From an uncultured Bacteroidota bacterium (GTDB taxonomy: Bacteria; Bacteroidota; Bacteroidia; UKL13-3): a stretch of 64,000 bases of DNA. The notes beneath the pieces are model-generated. The model had not been told where the DNA came from. It ran no database searches and was given only the letters and a program-made list of their open reading frames with translations. The stretch spans positions 1-64,000 of the forward strand of contig CAIVZR010000004.1 of assembly GCA_903910445.1 (NCBI GenBank), in the 5' to 3' direction. Of the stretch, positions 55,164 through 63,369 are shown piece by piece. Position 1 is the first letter of the stretch. Each line of letters begins with the position of its first letter. A program made the position numbers and the translations under genes.

Positions 55164-55454
55164 ATGAGTATTTTAAGAAAGCCTGTTATTACAGAAAAAG
55201 CTACCGCCAAAAGCGAAAAGCTTGCACAATTTAGTTTTAGGGTGGATGTAAATGCCGACAAGCCAGCTATTAAAAAAGCCATCGAAAAAATGTATGGCGT
55301 TAATGTAGTAGGTGTTAGCACTATGCGCTACGCCGGTAAGAAAGTAGTGAAGAATACGACCAAAGGGTTGAGCATCGGAAGAAAGGAATCGTATAAAAAA
55401 GCTATCATTACCTTGAGAGCAGGACAAACCATTCAATTCTTCGAAAACGTTTAA
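55164..55454 (+). CDS. rplW: 50S ribosomal protein L23
   Basis: A 96-residue protein starting MSILRKPVITEKATAKSEK, a standard L23 N-terminus, with the rRNA-binding loop AGKKVVKNTTKGLSIGRK. It sits at the exit of the tunnel and is a docking site for nascent-chain factors. It lies 94 bases after rplD in the same direction. Confidence 0.96.
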   Translation: MSILRKPVITEKATAKSEKLAQFSFRVDVNADKPAIKKAIEKMYGVNVVGVSTMRYAGKKVVKNTTKGLSIGRKESYKKAIITLRAGQTIQFFENV

Positions 55455-55484
55455 AGTTCTAAACTAAATTAAAAAAGTTAAGCC

Positions 55485-56309
55485 ATGCCGGTAATTAAAT
55501 TAAAACCCACTACAGCGGGTACTCGCCATAAAATAAAAAACTCATACGTTGAAATTACAACCAACGTACCTGAGAAAACGTTGTTAATGCCAGTTCGCAA
55601 ATCAGGCGGACGTAACCAAACAGGTAAAATGACCATGCGCTATATCGGTGGTGGTCACAAGCAACTATATCGTATCATCGACTTCAAACGCGATAAACAC
55701 GGCATTCCAGCTGTTGTTAAATCGGTAGAGTACGATCCAAACCGTACTGGTTTCATCGCCCTCTTGGTTTATGCTGATGGAGAAAAACGTTATATCTTAG
55801 CTCCTCAAGGTTTGAAAGTTGATCATAAAGTAATGAGCGGTACTGGTATCTCTCCAGAAGTTGGTAATGCCATGCTTCTTAGTGAAATTCCTTTAGGATC
55901 AATCATTCATAATATCGAATTAAACCCTGGACAAGGTGCGAAAATCGTTCGTAGCGCTGGTGCAAGTGCACAATTGGCTGCCCGCGACGGTAAATACGCT
56001 ACCATCAAATTGCCTTCAGGTGAAACTCGTAATATCTTAATCACTTGTATGGCAACCATCGGTACGGTAAGTAACGGTGACCATCAATTGGAACGTAAAG
56101 GTAAAGCAGGTGCAAATCGTTGGAAAGGTCGCCGTCCTCGCGTGAGAGGGGTTGCCATGAATCCAGTGGATCACCCAATGGGAGGTGGTGAAGGAAGAGC
56201 TTCAGGAGGTCACCCACGTTCACGTAAGGGATTGAAATCTAAAGGATTGAAAACTCGTTACCCTAAAAAGGCTTCAAACAGAGTAATTGTAGAACGTAGA
56301 AAGAAATAA
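55485..56309 (+). CDS. rplB: 50S ribosomal protein L2
   Basis: A 274-residue protein with all L2 features: [21 protein letters not shown], the SH3-like middle part, and the C-terminal [22 protein letters not shown] with the conserved His near the peptidyl-transferase centre. It ends [14 protein letters not shown]. Confidence 0.98.
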   Translation: MPVIKLKPTTAGTRHKIKNSYVEITTNVPEKTLLMPVRKSGGRNQTGKMTMRYIGGGHKQLYRIIDFKRDKHGIPAVVKSVEYDPNRTGFIALLVYADGEKRYILAPQGLKVDHKVMSGTGISPEVGNAMLLSEIPLGSIIHNIELNPGQGAKIVRSAGASAQLAARDGKYATIKLPSGETRNILITCMATIGTVSNGDHQLERKGKAGANRWKGRRPRVRGVAMNPVDHPMGGGEGRASGGHPRSRKGLKSKGLKTRYPKKASNRVIVERRKK

Positions 56310-56341
56310 TATAATCGCCACGTAAGTGGATAGTTAAAATG

Positions 56342-56360
56342 GTCTCGGTTCAACCGAGAC
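56342..56360 (+). other. Intercistronic hairpin between rplB and rpsS
   Basis: GTCTCGGTT pairs exactly with AACCGAGAC around a single base. A small CCAC/GTGG stem precedes it at about 56318. No U-run follows, so it is not a terminator; it may be an RNA-processing site or a protein-binding site. Confidence 0.5.
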
Positions 56361-56381
56361 AAATAAACAAATTTAAATAAC

Positions 56382-56651
56382 ATGCCTAGATCACTAAAAA
56401 AAGGACCTTTCATCGATTACCACTTAATGGAAAAGGTGGAGAAAAATTTGGAAACCAAAAAGAAGACTGCTATCAAAACTTGGAGCCGTCGTAGTTTGAT
56501 TATTCCAGATTTCGTAGGACAAACATTCGCTGTACATAATGGAAATAAATTTATTCCTGTGTATGTAACAGAAAACATGGTGGGACATAAATTAGGTGAA
56601 TTTGCACCTACCCGCACATTCAAAGGTCACCCTGATAAAAAAGGTAATTAA
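56382..56651 (+). CDS. rpsS: 30S ribosomal protein S19
   Basis: An 89-residue protein with the standard start [20 protein letters not shown], the rRNA-binding [14 protein letters not shown], and [18 protein letters not shown]. It binds the 30S head near the A site. Confidence 0.97.
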   Translation: MPRSLKKGPFIDYHLMEKVEKNLETKKKTAIKTWSRRSLIIPDFVGQTFAVHNGNKFIPVYVTENMVGHKLGEFAPTRTFKGHPDKKGN

Positions 56652-56678
56652 TAACTAAACTCCATTTAAAGATAACCC

Positions 56679-57023
56679 ATGGAAGCCGTAGCACGTTTAA
56701 ATAATTGCCCCAATAGCGCTCGAAAAATGCGCCTGGTGGCCGATAACATTAGAGGCATTAAGGTTGATACAGCCTTAAGCATCTTGAAGTATAGCCCTAA
56801 AAAAGGATATGCCCCATTTATGTACAAGCTTTTGAAATCAGCGATTGCAAATTGGGAAGTAAAAAATCCAGCCGACCGTAACCAAATTGATTCTCTAGTA
56901 GTGAAAACAGTTTTTGTTAACGCAGCCGCAATGGAAAAGCGTATGTTGCCTGCTCCACAAGGAAGAGGTTACAGAATTCGCAAACGTACAAATCATATAA
57001 CAATAGTAGTAGATACAAAATAA
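56679..57023 (+). CDS. rplV: 50S ribosomal protein L22
   Basis: A 114-residue protein with the tunnel hairpin region MEKRMLPAPQGRGYRIRKRTNHITIVV and the N-terminal NCPNSARKMRLVADNIRG. It lies 27 bases after rpsS and 6 bases before rpsC. Confidence 0.97.
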   Translation: MEAVARLNNCPNSARKMRLVADNIRGIKVDTALSILKYSPKKGYAPFMYKLLKSAIANWEVKNPADRNQIDSLVVKTVFVNAAAMEKRMLPAPQGRGYRIRKRTNHITIVVDTK

Positions 57024-57029
57024 TACATC

Positions 57030-57881
57030 ATGGGTCAAAAAGTTAATCCAATTGGTTTACGCTTAGGTATCATCCGCGGATGGGACAGCAACTGGTACGG
57101 TGGTAATAATTACGCCGACAAAATCGTTGAAGACGAAAAAATTCGTAAATATCTACTGGTGCGCGTACCGAAAGGTGGCATCGCTCGTTCAGTAATCGAA
57201 CGTACATTGAAGCGCATCACCATCACTATCCATACTGCTCGTCCGGGAATCGTTATCGGAAAGGGTGGTCAGGAAGTTGATAAAATCAAAGAAGAATTAA
57301 AACAACTTACCAAGAAGGAAGTTCAAATCAATATCTACGAAGTTAAGAAACCTGATTTGGATGCTAAATTGGTAGCCGATAATGTGGCCTCTCAATTAGA
57401 AGCTCGTATCTCTTTCCGTCGTGCCGTGAAATCAGCAATTGCTGCTTCTATGCGTGCAGGTGCTGAAGGAATCAAGATCCGCGTTTCAGGTCGTATCGGT
57501 GGAGCTGAAATGGCTCGCTCTGAACAATATAAAGAAGGAAGAACTCCATTACATACTTTACGTGCTGATGTTGATTACGCTTTAAGCGAAGCATTAACAG
57601 TATACGGTAAATTGGGTGTGAAGGTTTGGTTATGCCGCGGTGAAATCTACGGTAAACGTGACCTTTCTCCAAATGTAGGAATGGAAGCTCGCAACGAAGG
57701 TGGAAACGCTTCAGGTGGTTTCCGTGGTCGCGAAAGAAGCGATGACCGTAGAGAACGCCCTGATCGTAGAAGCGGTGGTGGCGACAGAAGAGGCGGAAGC
57801 GGTGCTGGTGGCGATAGAAGAGGCGGAAGCGGTGCTGGTGGAAATCGCGGTGGCAACGGTGGAGGCGGATTCAAACGCTAG
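57030..57881 (+). CDS. rpsC: 30S ribosomal protein S3 with a long Gly/Arg-rich tail
   Basis: A 283-residue S3. The KH domain contains [17 protein letters not shown], and [17 protein letters not shown] with [14 protein letters not shown] defines the C-terminal domain, ending near 213. A tail of about 70 residues rich in Gly, Arg and Asp follows (for example [17 protein letters not shown]), encoded partly by a 30-bp tandem repeat (57780-57839). Typical S3 proteins have 210-240 residues. The cluster ends here; rplP, rpmC and rpsQ do not follow. Confidence 0.96.
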   Translation: MGQKVNPIGLRLGIIRGWDSNWYGGNNYADKIVEDEKIRKYLLVRVPKGGIARSVIERTLKRITITIHTARPGIVIGKGGQEVDKIKEELKQLTKKEVQINIYEVKKPDLDAKLVADNVASQLEARISFRRAVKSAIAASMRAGAEGIKIRVSGRIGGAEMARSEQYKEGRTPLHTLRADVDYALSEALTVYGKLGVKVWLCRGEIYGKRDLSPNVGMEARNEGGNASGGFRGRERSDDRRERPDRRSGGGDRRGGSGAGGDRRGGSGAGGNRGGNGGGGFKR

Positions 57882-57898
57882 TCTATCTTATAAATATA

Positions 57899-57936
57899 AA
57901 ATATCCGGTGTGGCTTCCATACCGGATATTTTTTTT
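57899..57936 (+). terminator. Terminator of the ribosomal cluster
   Basis: AATATCCGGT pairs with ACCGGATATT around an 11-base loop and is followed by eight or more Ts. It lies directly after rpsC. Confidence 0.9.
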
Positions 57937-58040
57937 ACTAAAAAAGAATTTTTCTTTCGTAGGTTTGAATACGAATTTTGGCGATACTCTTAAAGAAATC
58001 ATTTAGCTTTAAACCTAGTATTTGGAATTGTAGTTGAACA

Positions 58041-58772
58041 ATGTATATCATCATTATCATATCCTTATTTACCCTCATTCCGCTTGGGCTTTCCTTTATT
58101 GGAAAAAATCCATTTTATAAGGATTTTCTTTTTGCAATTCCTGCTATCATTATTCCTGTTGTTTTTTTTGCTCTTATCGAATTCTTCTTTATTTCATGGG
58201 GTATCTGGGGCTTAAATTCAGATAAAACTAGCGGTGTACAATGGATAGGAATACCTCTTGAAACTTACGGATTATATGCCTCCATCTCATTCTTTAACTT
58301 ATTCATCTATTCTCTAAACATCCGAATACTTAAACGGGAATTCTTTATCCATTTCCATAAAATAATTACCACAATGCTATTACTGGGTTTCCTGGCGGGC
58401 ATTATAATTTTTAGAAAGGATTTGATTACCGCAATGGGTGCCTTGTTATGTGCATTCTTTCTAGGTTATCGCAGCTGGGTTGGGAAACCAAAATCGATGG
58501 CTCGCTTTTATATGGCCTTCGCTACCGCTCAACTACCAATATTTCTTGCCTATATTCTGCTTACAGCTACGGGTACATTTTGGTTTAGCGATACCCAAAT
58601 AATAGGAATTAAATTAGGCCCACTCCCAATCGATATCATCCTCTTTGAACTAGCACTCTTCTTGTTAAATGTGGGGATTTTTGATTTGTTGGTGCTCTGG
58701 AAAGCCCCTAATACACAGGTGGAATTTCCAGATGAGATTGATACGCTATCACCACCTTCGATATTAGATTGA
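58041..58772 (+). CDS. Lycopene cyclase-domain membrane protein with altered motifs
   Basis: A 243-residue protein with seven or eight membrane helices in two halves, each resembling the CrtYc/CrtYd (CarR) lycopene cyclase domain. First half: FFFISWGIWGLNSDKTSGVQWIGIPLETY (about 48-76). Second half: FWFSDTQIIGIKLGPLPIDIILFELALF (about 178-205). In active cyclases these positions read PxE(E/D). Here they are PLET (72-75) and PIDI (196-199), so the key acidic pair is not kept. It could be a cyclase-like protein with another role or a decayed enzyme. No other carotenoid genes are near. Confidence 0.7.
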   Translation: MYIIIIISLFTLIPLGLSFIGKNPFYKDFLFAIPAIIIPVVFFALIEFFFISWGIWGLNSDKTSGVQWIGIPLETYGLYASISFFNLFIYSLNIRILKREFFIHFHKIITTMLLLGFLAGIIIFRKDLITAMGALLCAFFLGYRSWVGKPKSMARFYMAFATAQLPIFLAYILLTATGTFWFSDTQIIGIKLGPLPIDIILFELALFLLNVGIFDLLVLWKAPNTQVEFPDEIDTLSPPSILD

Positions 58773-58818
58773 TATCAACTTTAGATTAAATGATGAATGG
58801 CAGTTCGATTTCGTGCAA

Positions 58819-59796
58819 TTAGTTTTTGTGACGGCGCTTTTTAATCATTCCACCCTTCGTATCCTTTATACTATTCATCACTACAAAGGCATGTGGGTCT
58901 ATCTTTTCTATCTCTGCCGTTAATTTACTAATTTCTAATCGGGTGATAACTGTAAATATAATGTCTACATCGTTTGTGGGGCCATGCTTCCCATAACCCC
59001 GCTTTCCGTTATATACAGTTACTCCTCTTCCTACCTTTTCGATAATTGCTGCTCTAATTTCTTCGCTATGTGCGGAAATAATTGTTACACCGGTGTATTC
59101 TTCAATACCTTCAATAACGAACTCTAAAGTTTTTGATGCCGATAAATAAGTTACCATCGAATACAATACACTATCCATGGTTAAATACCGGGTGGCAATG
59201 GCAAATACCAAAATATTAAAAACAATGATAATATCTCCAATGGTAGTGCTGAATTTTCTACTAAGTCGAATCGCCAATATCTCCGTGCCATCCAATACCG
59301 CCCCGCCTCTTACGGCAAGTCCAATTCCCATTCCTAAAAAGAAGCCACCAAACACGGATACCAAGGTATTGTCGTGAGTGACCTGTGGGAAATGCACTGT
59401 TGCAAGAACAATAGCCAAGCCCGTAATAGCCAAGGCTGCCTTAATAGTAAACTCCTTTCCAATGATAGTGTAACCAATAATGATAAATGGAATATTTACT
59501 ATAATCAATACATAAGATAACGGAATCTGATTTACTTCAGAAACAAGCAGGGCAATGCCAGTGGCACCTCCATCAATAAAATTATTGGGTAATAAGAAAC
59601 TCTCTAATCCAAATGCCGCACATATAATACCGATGATGATTAATACGCCATCTCTTAATAAAGAGGAAATCATTATCTGGAGCTCCTTAAAACCTAAGGC
59701 AATTTCATACCTACTATATTCAGTGCCTCGATCGTGTAAATGCTTCTTATGTCGAAGCACCCATCTTATAATGAATTTAGAAACCAGGTTTTTCAC
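58819..59796 (-). CDS. YitT family membrane protein (DUF161/DUF2179)
   Basis: The open frame begins at a TTG (59838), but a -7 element sits at 59803-59810 inside that extension and a GTG follows at 59796, which I take as the start (325 residues). Five or six membrane helices occupy about 45-210, with NNFIDGGATGIALLVSE and RGGAVLDGTEILAIRLSRK. The C-terminal DUF2179 domain has GRGVTVYNGKRGYGK and is followed by a basic tail KKRRHKN. The family is of unknown function, probably transport. Confidence 0.87.
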   Translation of the reverse strand: MKNLVSKFIIRWVLRHKKHLHDRGTEYSRYEIALGFKELQIMISSLLRDGVLIIIGIICAAFGLESFLLPNNFIDGGATGIALLVSEVNQIPLSYVLIIVNIPFIIIGYTIIGKEFTIKAALAITGLAIVLATVHFPQVTHDNTLVSVFGGFFLGMGIGLAVRGGAVLDGTEILAIRLSRKFSTTIGDIIIVFNILVFAIATRYLTMDSVLYSMVTYLSASKTLEFVIEGIEEYTGVTIISAHSEEIRAAIIEKVGRGVTVYNGKRGYGKHGPTNDVDIIFTVITRLEISKLTAEIEKIDPHAFVVMNSIKDTKGGMIKKRRHKN

Positions 59797-59802
59797 GTTG
59801 GG

Positions 59803-59810
59803 CAAAGATA
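59803..59810 (-). promoter_or_regulatory. -7 element directly before the yitT-family gene
   Basis: The minus strand reads TATCTTTG, an exact TAnnTTTG, 6 bases before the GTG at 59796. Confidence 0.55.
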
Positions 59811-60048
59811 TGAATAGAACTTTGGATAACTGATGCAACTAATTTGAAACAACAGAGTCAAAGATTAAATTAAGGAGTACTATTTGCCAATTTTAGTAGT
59901 TATCCCAATAAATTGCTTTATTTCCTAAATTGATTAATAACTCACCAACGTTTTAAATACATCAATTGTATAAGCATTAGACAACCGGGAATGCCGAAAA
60001 CCGAAAAAACAGAGTAGGCACTAAAAATTATCATAAAATCACCCCTTA

Positions 60049-60717
60049 ATGAAAAAGTTTTACATCACCGCCCTTTTCTTCTTAGCACTATTACTTTCCA
60101 AATCCGTATCAGCCCAAATTGCTTGTCATGCAAGCTTTTATCTTGATACTACCGCTTCGACTTCATTTAATGCCGTTATTGTTAACAACAGCACATTTTT
60201 TCCAGCCCTTACTCCACCCGATTCCGGTGTTTATTTCTGGTCATGGGGCGATGGCTCTACCTCAACAGGAAGATACCCTACGCATACCTATACATCGGCG
60301 GGTACTAAATATATTTATCTTGATGTTACCAATGCAAATAGAACCTGTGGCGATTCGCTCTTAAAAGCAATTTTCATCGATACCTTAGGTGGATTTCATA
60401 AAACCAATGGTAGCTATACCATCAAAGTGGTAGCTCCTAAGATTGCTGGAATTGCTGTTGAACAAAACAATTCGGCAATTACTCTTACCTCTAATTTGGT
60501 TCGTGAAACTGCTGAATTGAATTTTAAATCAATTGCGACTGACGAATCTGTTAAGATTGAAATTCTTTCGTACGATGGTAAAAAAGTAATGTCATTGAAT
60601 GAAAATATTACAGGTGATAAATTAATGATCAATACCGCCAAACTGAGTCAAGGAATGTATTTCATGACTATTTCAGTAGGCCAAAATACAAGCTTAGTAA
60701 AATTCATAAAAGAGTAG
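60049..60717 (+). CDS. Small secreted PKD-domain protein with T9SS sorting domain
   Basis: A 222-residue protein. Signal peptide MKKFYITALFFLALLLSKSVSAQ. A PKD domain spans about 25-115, with VYFWSWGDGSTSTGRYPTHTY as its core motif in the usual place. The C-terminus is a short T9SS domain with IEILSYDGKKVMSL and LSQGMYFMTISVG; the usual YPNP start is absent. It is likely a surface protein. The function is unknown. Conserved Cys residues (CHAS, RTCGDS) may form a disulphide. Confidence 0.8.
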   Translation: MKKFYITALFFLALLLSKSVSAQIACHASFYLDTTASTSFNAVIVNNSTFFPALTPPDSGVYFWSWGDGSTSTGRYPTHTYTSAGTKYIYLDVTNANRTCGDSLLKAIFIDTLGGFHKTNGSYTIKVVAPKIAGIAVEQNNSAITLTSNLVRETAELNFKSIATDESVKIEILSYDGKKVMSLNENITGDKLMINTAKLSQGMYFMTISVGQNTSLVKFIKE

Positions 60718-60737
60718 ATTAAGTTTTTCTTCGTGTG

Positions 60738-60771
60738 AAAGCCTGAGAATTGCCATTCTCTGGCTTTTTTT
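60738..60771 (+). terminator. Terminator after the PKD protein gene
   Basis: AAAGCC-T-GAGAAT pairs with ATTCTC-T-GGCTTT (one mismatch) around TGCC, followed by a T-run. Confidence 0.85.
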
Positions 60772-60870
60772 ATGGATTTTAACGAAATGCTGAATGAATT
60801 ACTAATTTTGTATTTAGATTTAGAATAACAATATTTGTAAAAAATAAAGTTCTAAGGCACCAAATTTTCC

Positions 60871-60878
60871 TATTTTTG
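60871..60878 (+). promoter_or_regulatory. -7 element for the transglutaminase-like gene
   Basis: TATTTTTG matches TAnnTTTG, 29 bases before the ATG. Confidence 0.5.
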
Positions 60879-60907
60879 TTGCACATCTAATCAAAACCAA
60901 AATCAAC

Positions 60908-62224
60908 ATGAAGAATCTATTCCTTTTTATTTTCTTATTTTCTTTCGTTTTAGGAAATTCACAAACAGAGCCTAAGATGAGAGGTGCCGAAAGTACTACT
61001 CCAAAAGGCGTGAGTTCAAATACTGCTCCAGCTAAGGTTTCAGGCGTTAATCAAAACAATGCGAGCACTACTTGGGAACCTCTTATTGAAATGGAAGGAA
61101 ATATCTATACATCGTATATTTATGCGGCATCTTTAATGCCTAATCGTACTCAAGATAAGGATGATTATAAAGGTGATAAGAATGGTCAAATGGGAATTAA
61201 AGTGACTCCCGCTACCGCCAATGCACATATTAAGCTCACCATCGATGCCCCCGAAATAATGAATACAACAGTATATGAGGAAGATTTGAAAGAGGTGAAA
61301 GAGTATGAGATTTTTCCAATTATTAAATACAAGTATGATGAATTATTGAAAATTAAACAAAATAAAATTGTTACTGTAACTTTTAAATTATCGATTAATG
61401 GAAAGGATATCGGCGAAAAACCTAAAGTAACTCCCATAAAAGGAATTAACGAATGTCTATTAGGATATATCCATCGTACAAGCCCTACAGTAATTAATAT
61501 GACCGACTGGATGTGTGCTGCGTATGTAAATGAAAACAATCCATTACTTCAAGATGAGATTTTGCCATTGGTTAGAAAAACCAATATCATCAATCAAATG
61601 ACGGGCTACTTAACTTATAGTGATGATAATACTTCAAAATGTACCGAAGAGGTTTTCAAACAAGTATTTGCAGTATGGGCGGCATTACAACAGCGTGGAG
61701 TAAGCTATAGCAATATCACAGGCAGCAATGCCAATGCTAAAGTATTCAGTCAATACATTCGTTTCACCAATGATGCTTGGAAGTCAAATCAAGCCAATTG
61801 TGTAGATGGCACTGCCTTATTTGCATCTATCCTTTATAAAATGGGAATTGAACCAGTGATGGTTTTGATTCCAGGACATTGCTTCCTAGGTTTCTATGAT
61901 CGCCCCCGTGTGAATAGCAAAGGCGAACAAATTCAAGATCGTGAGAGCAATTTATTCTTCCTTGAAACAACGATGATTGGAAGCAAAACTGTTGATGAAT
62001 CAAAAATTTCAGATCGTTTATTAGATGCTTTCAATGCCATGCTAAGCGATGATGCGAAAAGAGATTATGATTTTGCTAAAAAATCTTTTCTTGCAGCATT
62101 ATTAGTTGGTGCCCAAGAAGCCAAAGATTATAAAGAATATTTCGGCGACCCTACAAAACATTGTTACATGATTGATGTTGATCAATCGCGTAAGGAAGGG
62201 GTTACCGCAATACCGGCTTATTAA
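60908..62224 (+). CDS. Secreted transglutaminase-like protein
   Basis: A 438-residue protein with a signal peptide (MKNLFLFIFLFSFVLGNSQ). A low-complexity Ser/Thr/Ala region follows (about 20-55). The C-terminal half has a transglutaminase/papain-like active-site layout: Cys298 in ANCVDGTALFASILYKMGI, His324 in IPGHCFLGFYDRP, and an acidic residue in NLFFLETTMIG. N-terminal part 65-190 is beta-rich. It may be a cysteine peptidase or amidase acting outside the cell. The family name is not certain. Confidence 0.65.
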   Translation: MKNLFLFIFLFSFVLGNSQTEPKMRGAESTTPKGVSSNTAPAKVSGVNQNNASTTWEPLIEMEGNIYTSYIYAASLMPNRTQDKDDYKGDKNGQMGIKVTPATANAHIKLTIDAPEIMNTTVYEEDLKEVKEYEIFPIIKYKYDELLKIKQNKIVTVTFKLSINGKDIGEKPKVTPIKGINECLLGYIHRTSPTVINMTDWMCAAYVNENNPLLQDEILPLVRKTNIINQMTGYLTYSDDNTSKCTEEVFKQVFAVWAALQQRGVSYSNITGSNANAKVFSQYIRFTNDAWKSNQANCVDGTALFASILYKMGIEPVMVLIPGHCFLGFYDRPRVNSKGEQIQDRESNLFFLETTMIGSKTVDESKISDRLLDAFNAMLSDDAKRDYDFAKKSFLAALLVGAQEAKDYKEYFGDPTKHCYMIDVDQSRKEGVTAIPAY

Positions 62225-62286
62225 TCGATTGATTAATACTCGGTATTGTAGAACCTTTAATTACCTCTAAATACAAATTATTTCAA

Positions 62287-63369
62287 GTGCTGATAACGAA
62301 GTTTGACTGGTATATAATCCGAAAGTTTGTATTAACCTTTATCTTCATTTTACTGATTCTTATAGTAATCTGTATTGTGTTTGATATCTCCGAGAAGATT
62401 GATGATTTTTTAGGTAAGAATATCCCTGTTTCAAAAATCTTTTTTGAATATTACTTGAATTTTATTCCCTGGTTGGTGAATACTTTCAGCGCCTTATTTG
62501 TATTCATTACAGTAATCTTCTTCACCTCCAATATGGCATCGAAAACCGAGTTCGTTGCGGCATTGGCAGGGGGTGTAAGCTTTAATAGAATTATCCGGCC
62601 CTATATTTTGGTGGCGACTGTAATTGCAATATTGTCATTTCTGCTTAGTAGTTATGTATTGCCTAAATCGAATAAAAAGCGATTTAAATTTATGGTGGAA
62701 TACATTAATAATAAGCACAATGGTTGGAGCCATAATGTGCATCAACAAATTTTTCAAGGGCAGTTTATATATATCCAAAATTTCAATGCAGAGGATAAAA
62801 TTGGATACAAATTCACACTCGAAAAATTTGAGAATTCCCGACTTATACAAAAAACGGAAGCGGATAGAATTATTTGGAATGATACCGCCAAAAACTGGAA
62901 ATTGGAACATTTGGTGATTCGTGATTTTAAAGATGGTGAACAGTTGCTTTCTACGGAACATGAAAGAATTGTAGTGATGAACTATAAACCCGAAGACTTT
63001 GATGATAAAAGTACTGATATCACAACCATGACCGACCCCGAGCTGCATGATTTTATTGCACTTCAAAAGCAACGGGGTGTTGGAAATATAAAAGAATACT
63101 ATGTTGAATTATACAAGCGAAAAGCACTCCCATTTGCCGGAATAATTCTTACTTTTATTGGTGTAAGTATTGCTTCTCGTAAAATTAGAGGTGGCATCGG
63201 AATGCACCTGTTTTTGGGCATTGCTCTGGCATTCACCTATATCTTAATTATGCAAGTGGCCAATACCTTTGCCACCTATAGCGATCTTAATCCATTGATT
63301 GCAGTATGGTCTCCCAATATTATTTATACTATCATTGCATTTGTAATTTATAAATATGCCCCAAAATAA
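62287..63369 (+). CDS. LptF/LptG-type LPS export permease
   Basis: A 360-residue protein starting with GTG. It has the YjgP/YjgQ fold: three membrane helices before and three after a large periplasmic beta-jellyroll domain (about 125-260). The N-terminus ITKFDWYIIRKFVLTFIFILL and the motif KTEFVAALAGGVSFNRIIRP are typical. With LptB and LptC it extracts LPS from the inner membrane. Which of F or G it is cannot be told. It overlaps the following transporter gene by 14 bases. Confidence 0.92.
   Translation: MLITKFDWYIIRKFVLTFIFILLILIVICIVFDISEKIDDFLGKNIPVSKIFFEYYLNFIPWLVNTFSALFVFITVIFFTSNMASKTEFVAALAGGVSFNRIIRPYILVATVIAILSFLLSSYVLPKSNKKRFKFMVEYINNKHNGWSHNVHQQIFQGQFIYIQNFNAEDKIGYKFTLEKFENSRLIQKTEADRIIWNDTAKNWKLEHLVIRDFKDGEQLLSTEHERIVVMNYKPEDFDDKSTDITTMTDPELHDFIALQKQRGVGNIKEYYVELYKRKALPFAGIILTFIGVSIASRKIRGGIGMHLFLGIALAFTYILIMQVANTFATYSDLNPLIAVWSPNIIYTIIAFVIYKYAPK

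Noticed and set aside
57780-57839. 30-bp tandem repeat as a regulatory or phage feature
   Set aside because: It is in frame and encodes the S3 tail, so it is a coding duplication.
57647-57993. Frames overlapping the S3 tail on both strands
   Set aside because: They come from the Gly/Arg-rich repeat; the Pro-rich and Val/Ala-rich products are mirror images of it.
62635-63072. 145-codon minus-strand frame opposite the LptF/G gene
   Set aside because: Antisense to a clear permease gene. It has no start context or similarity.
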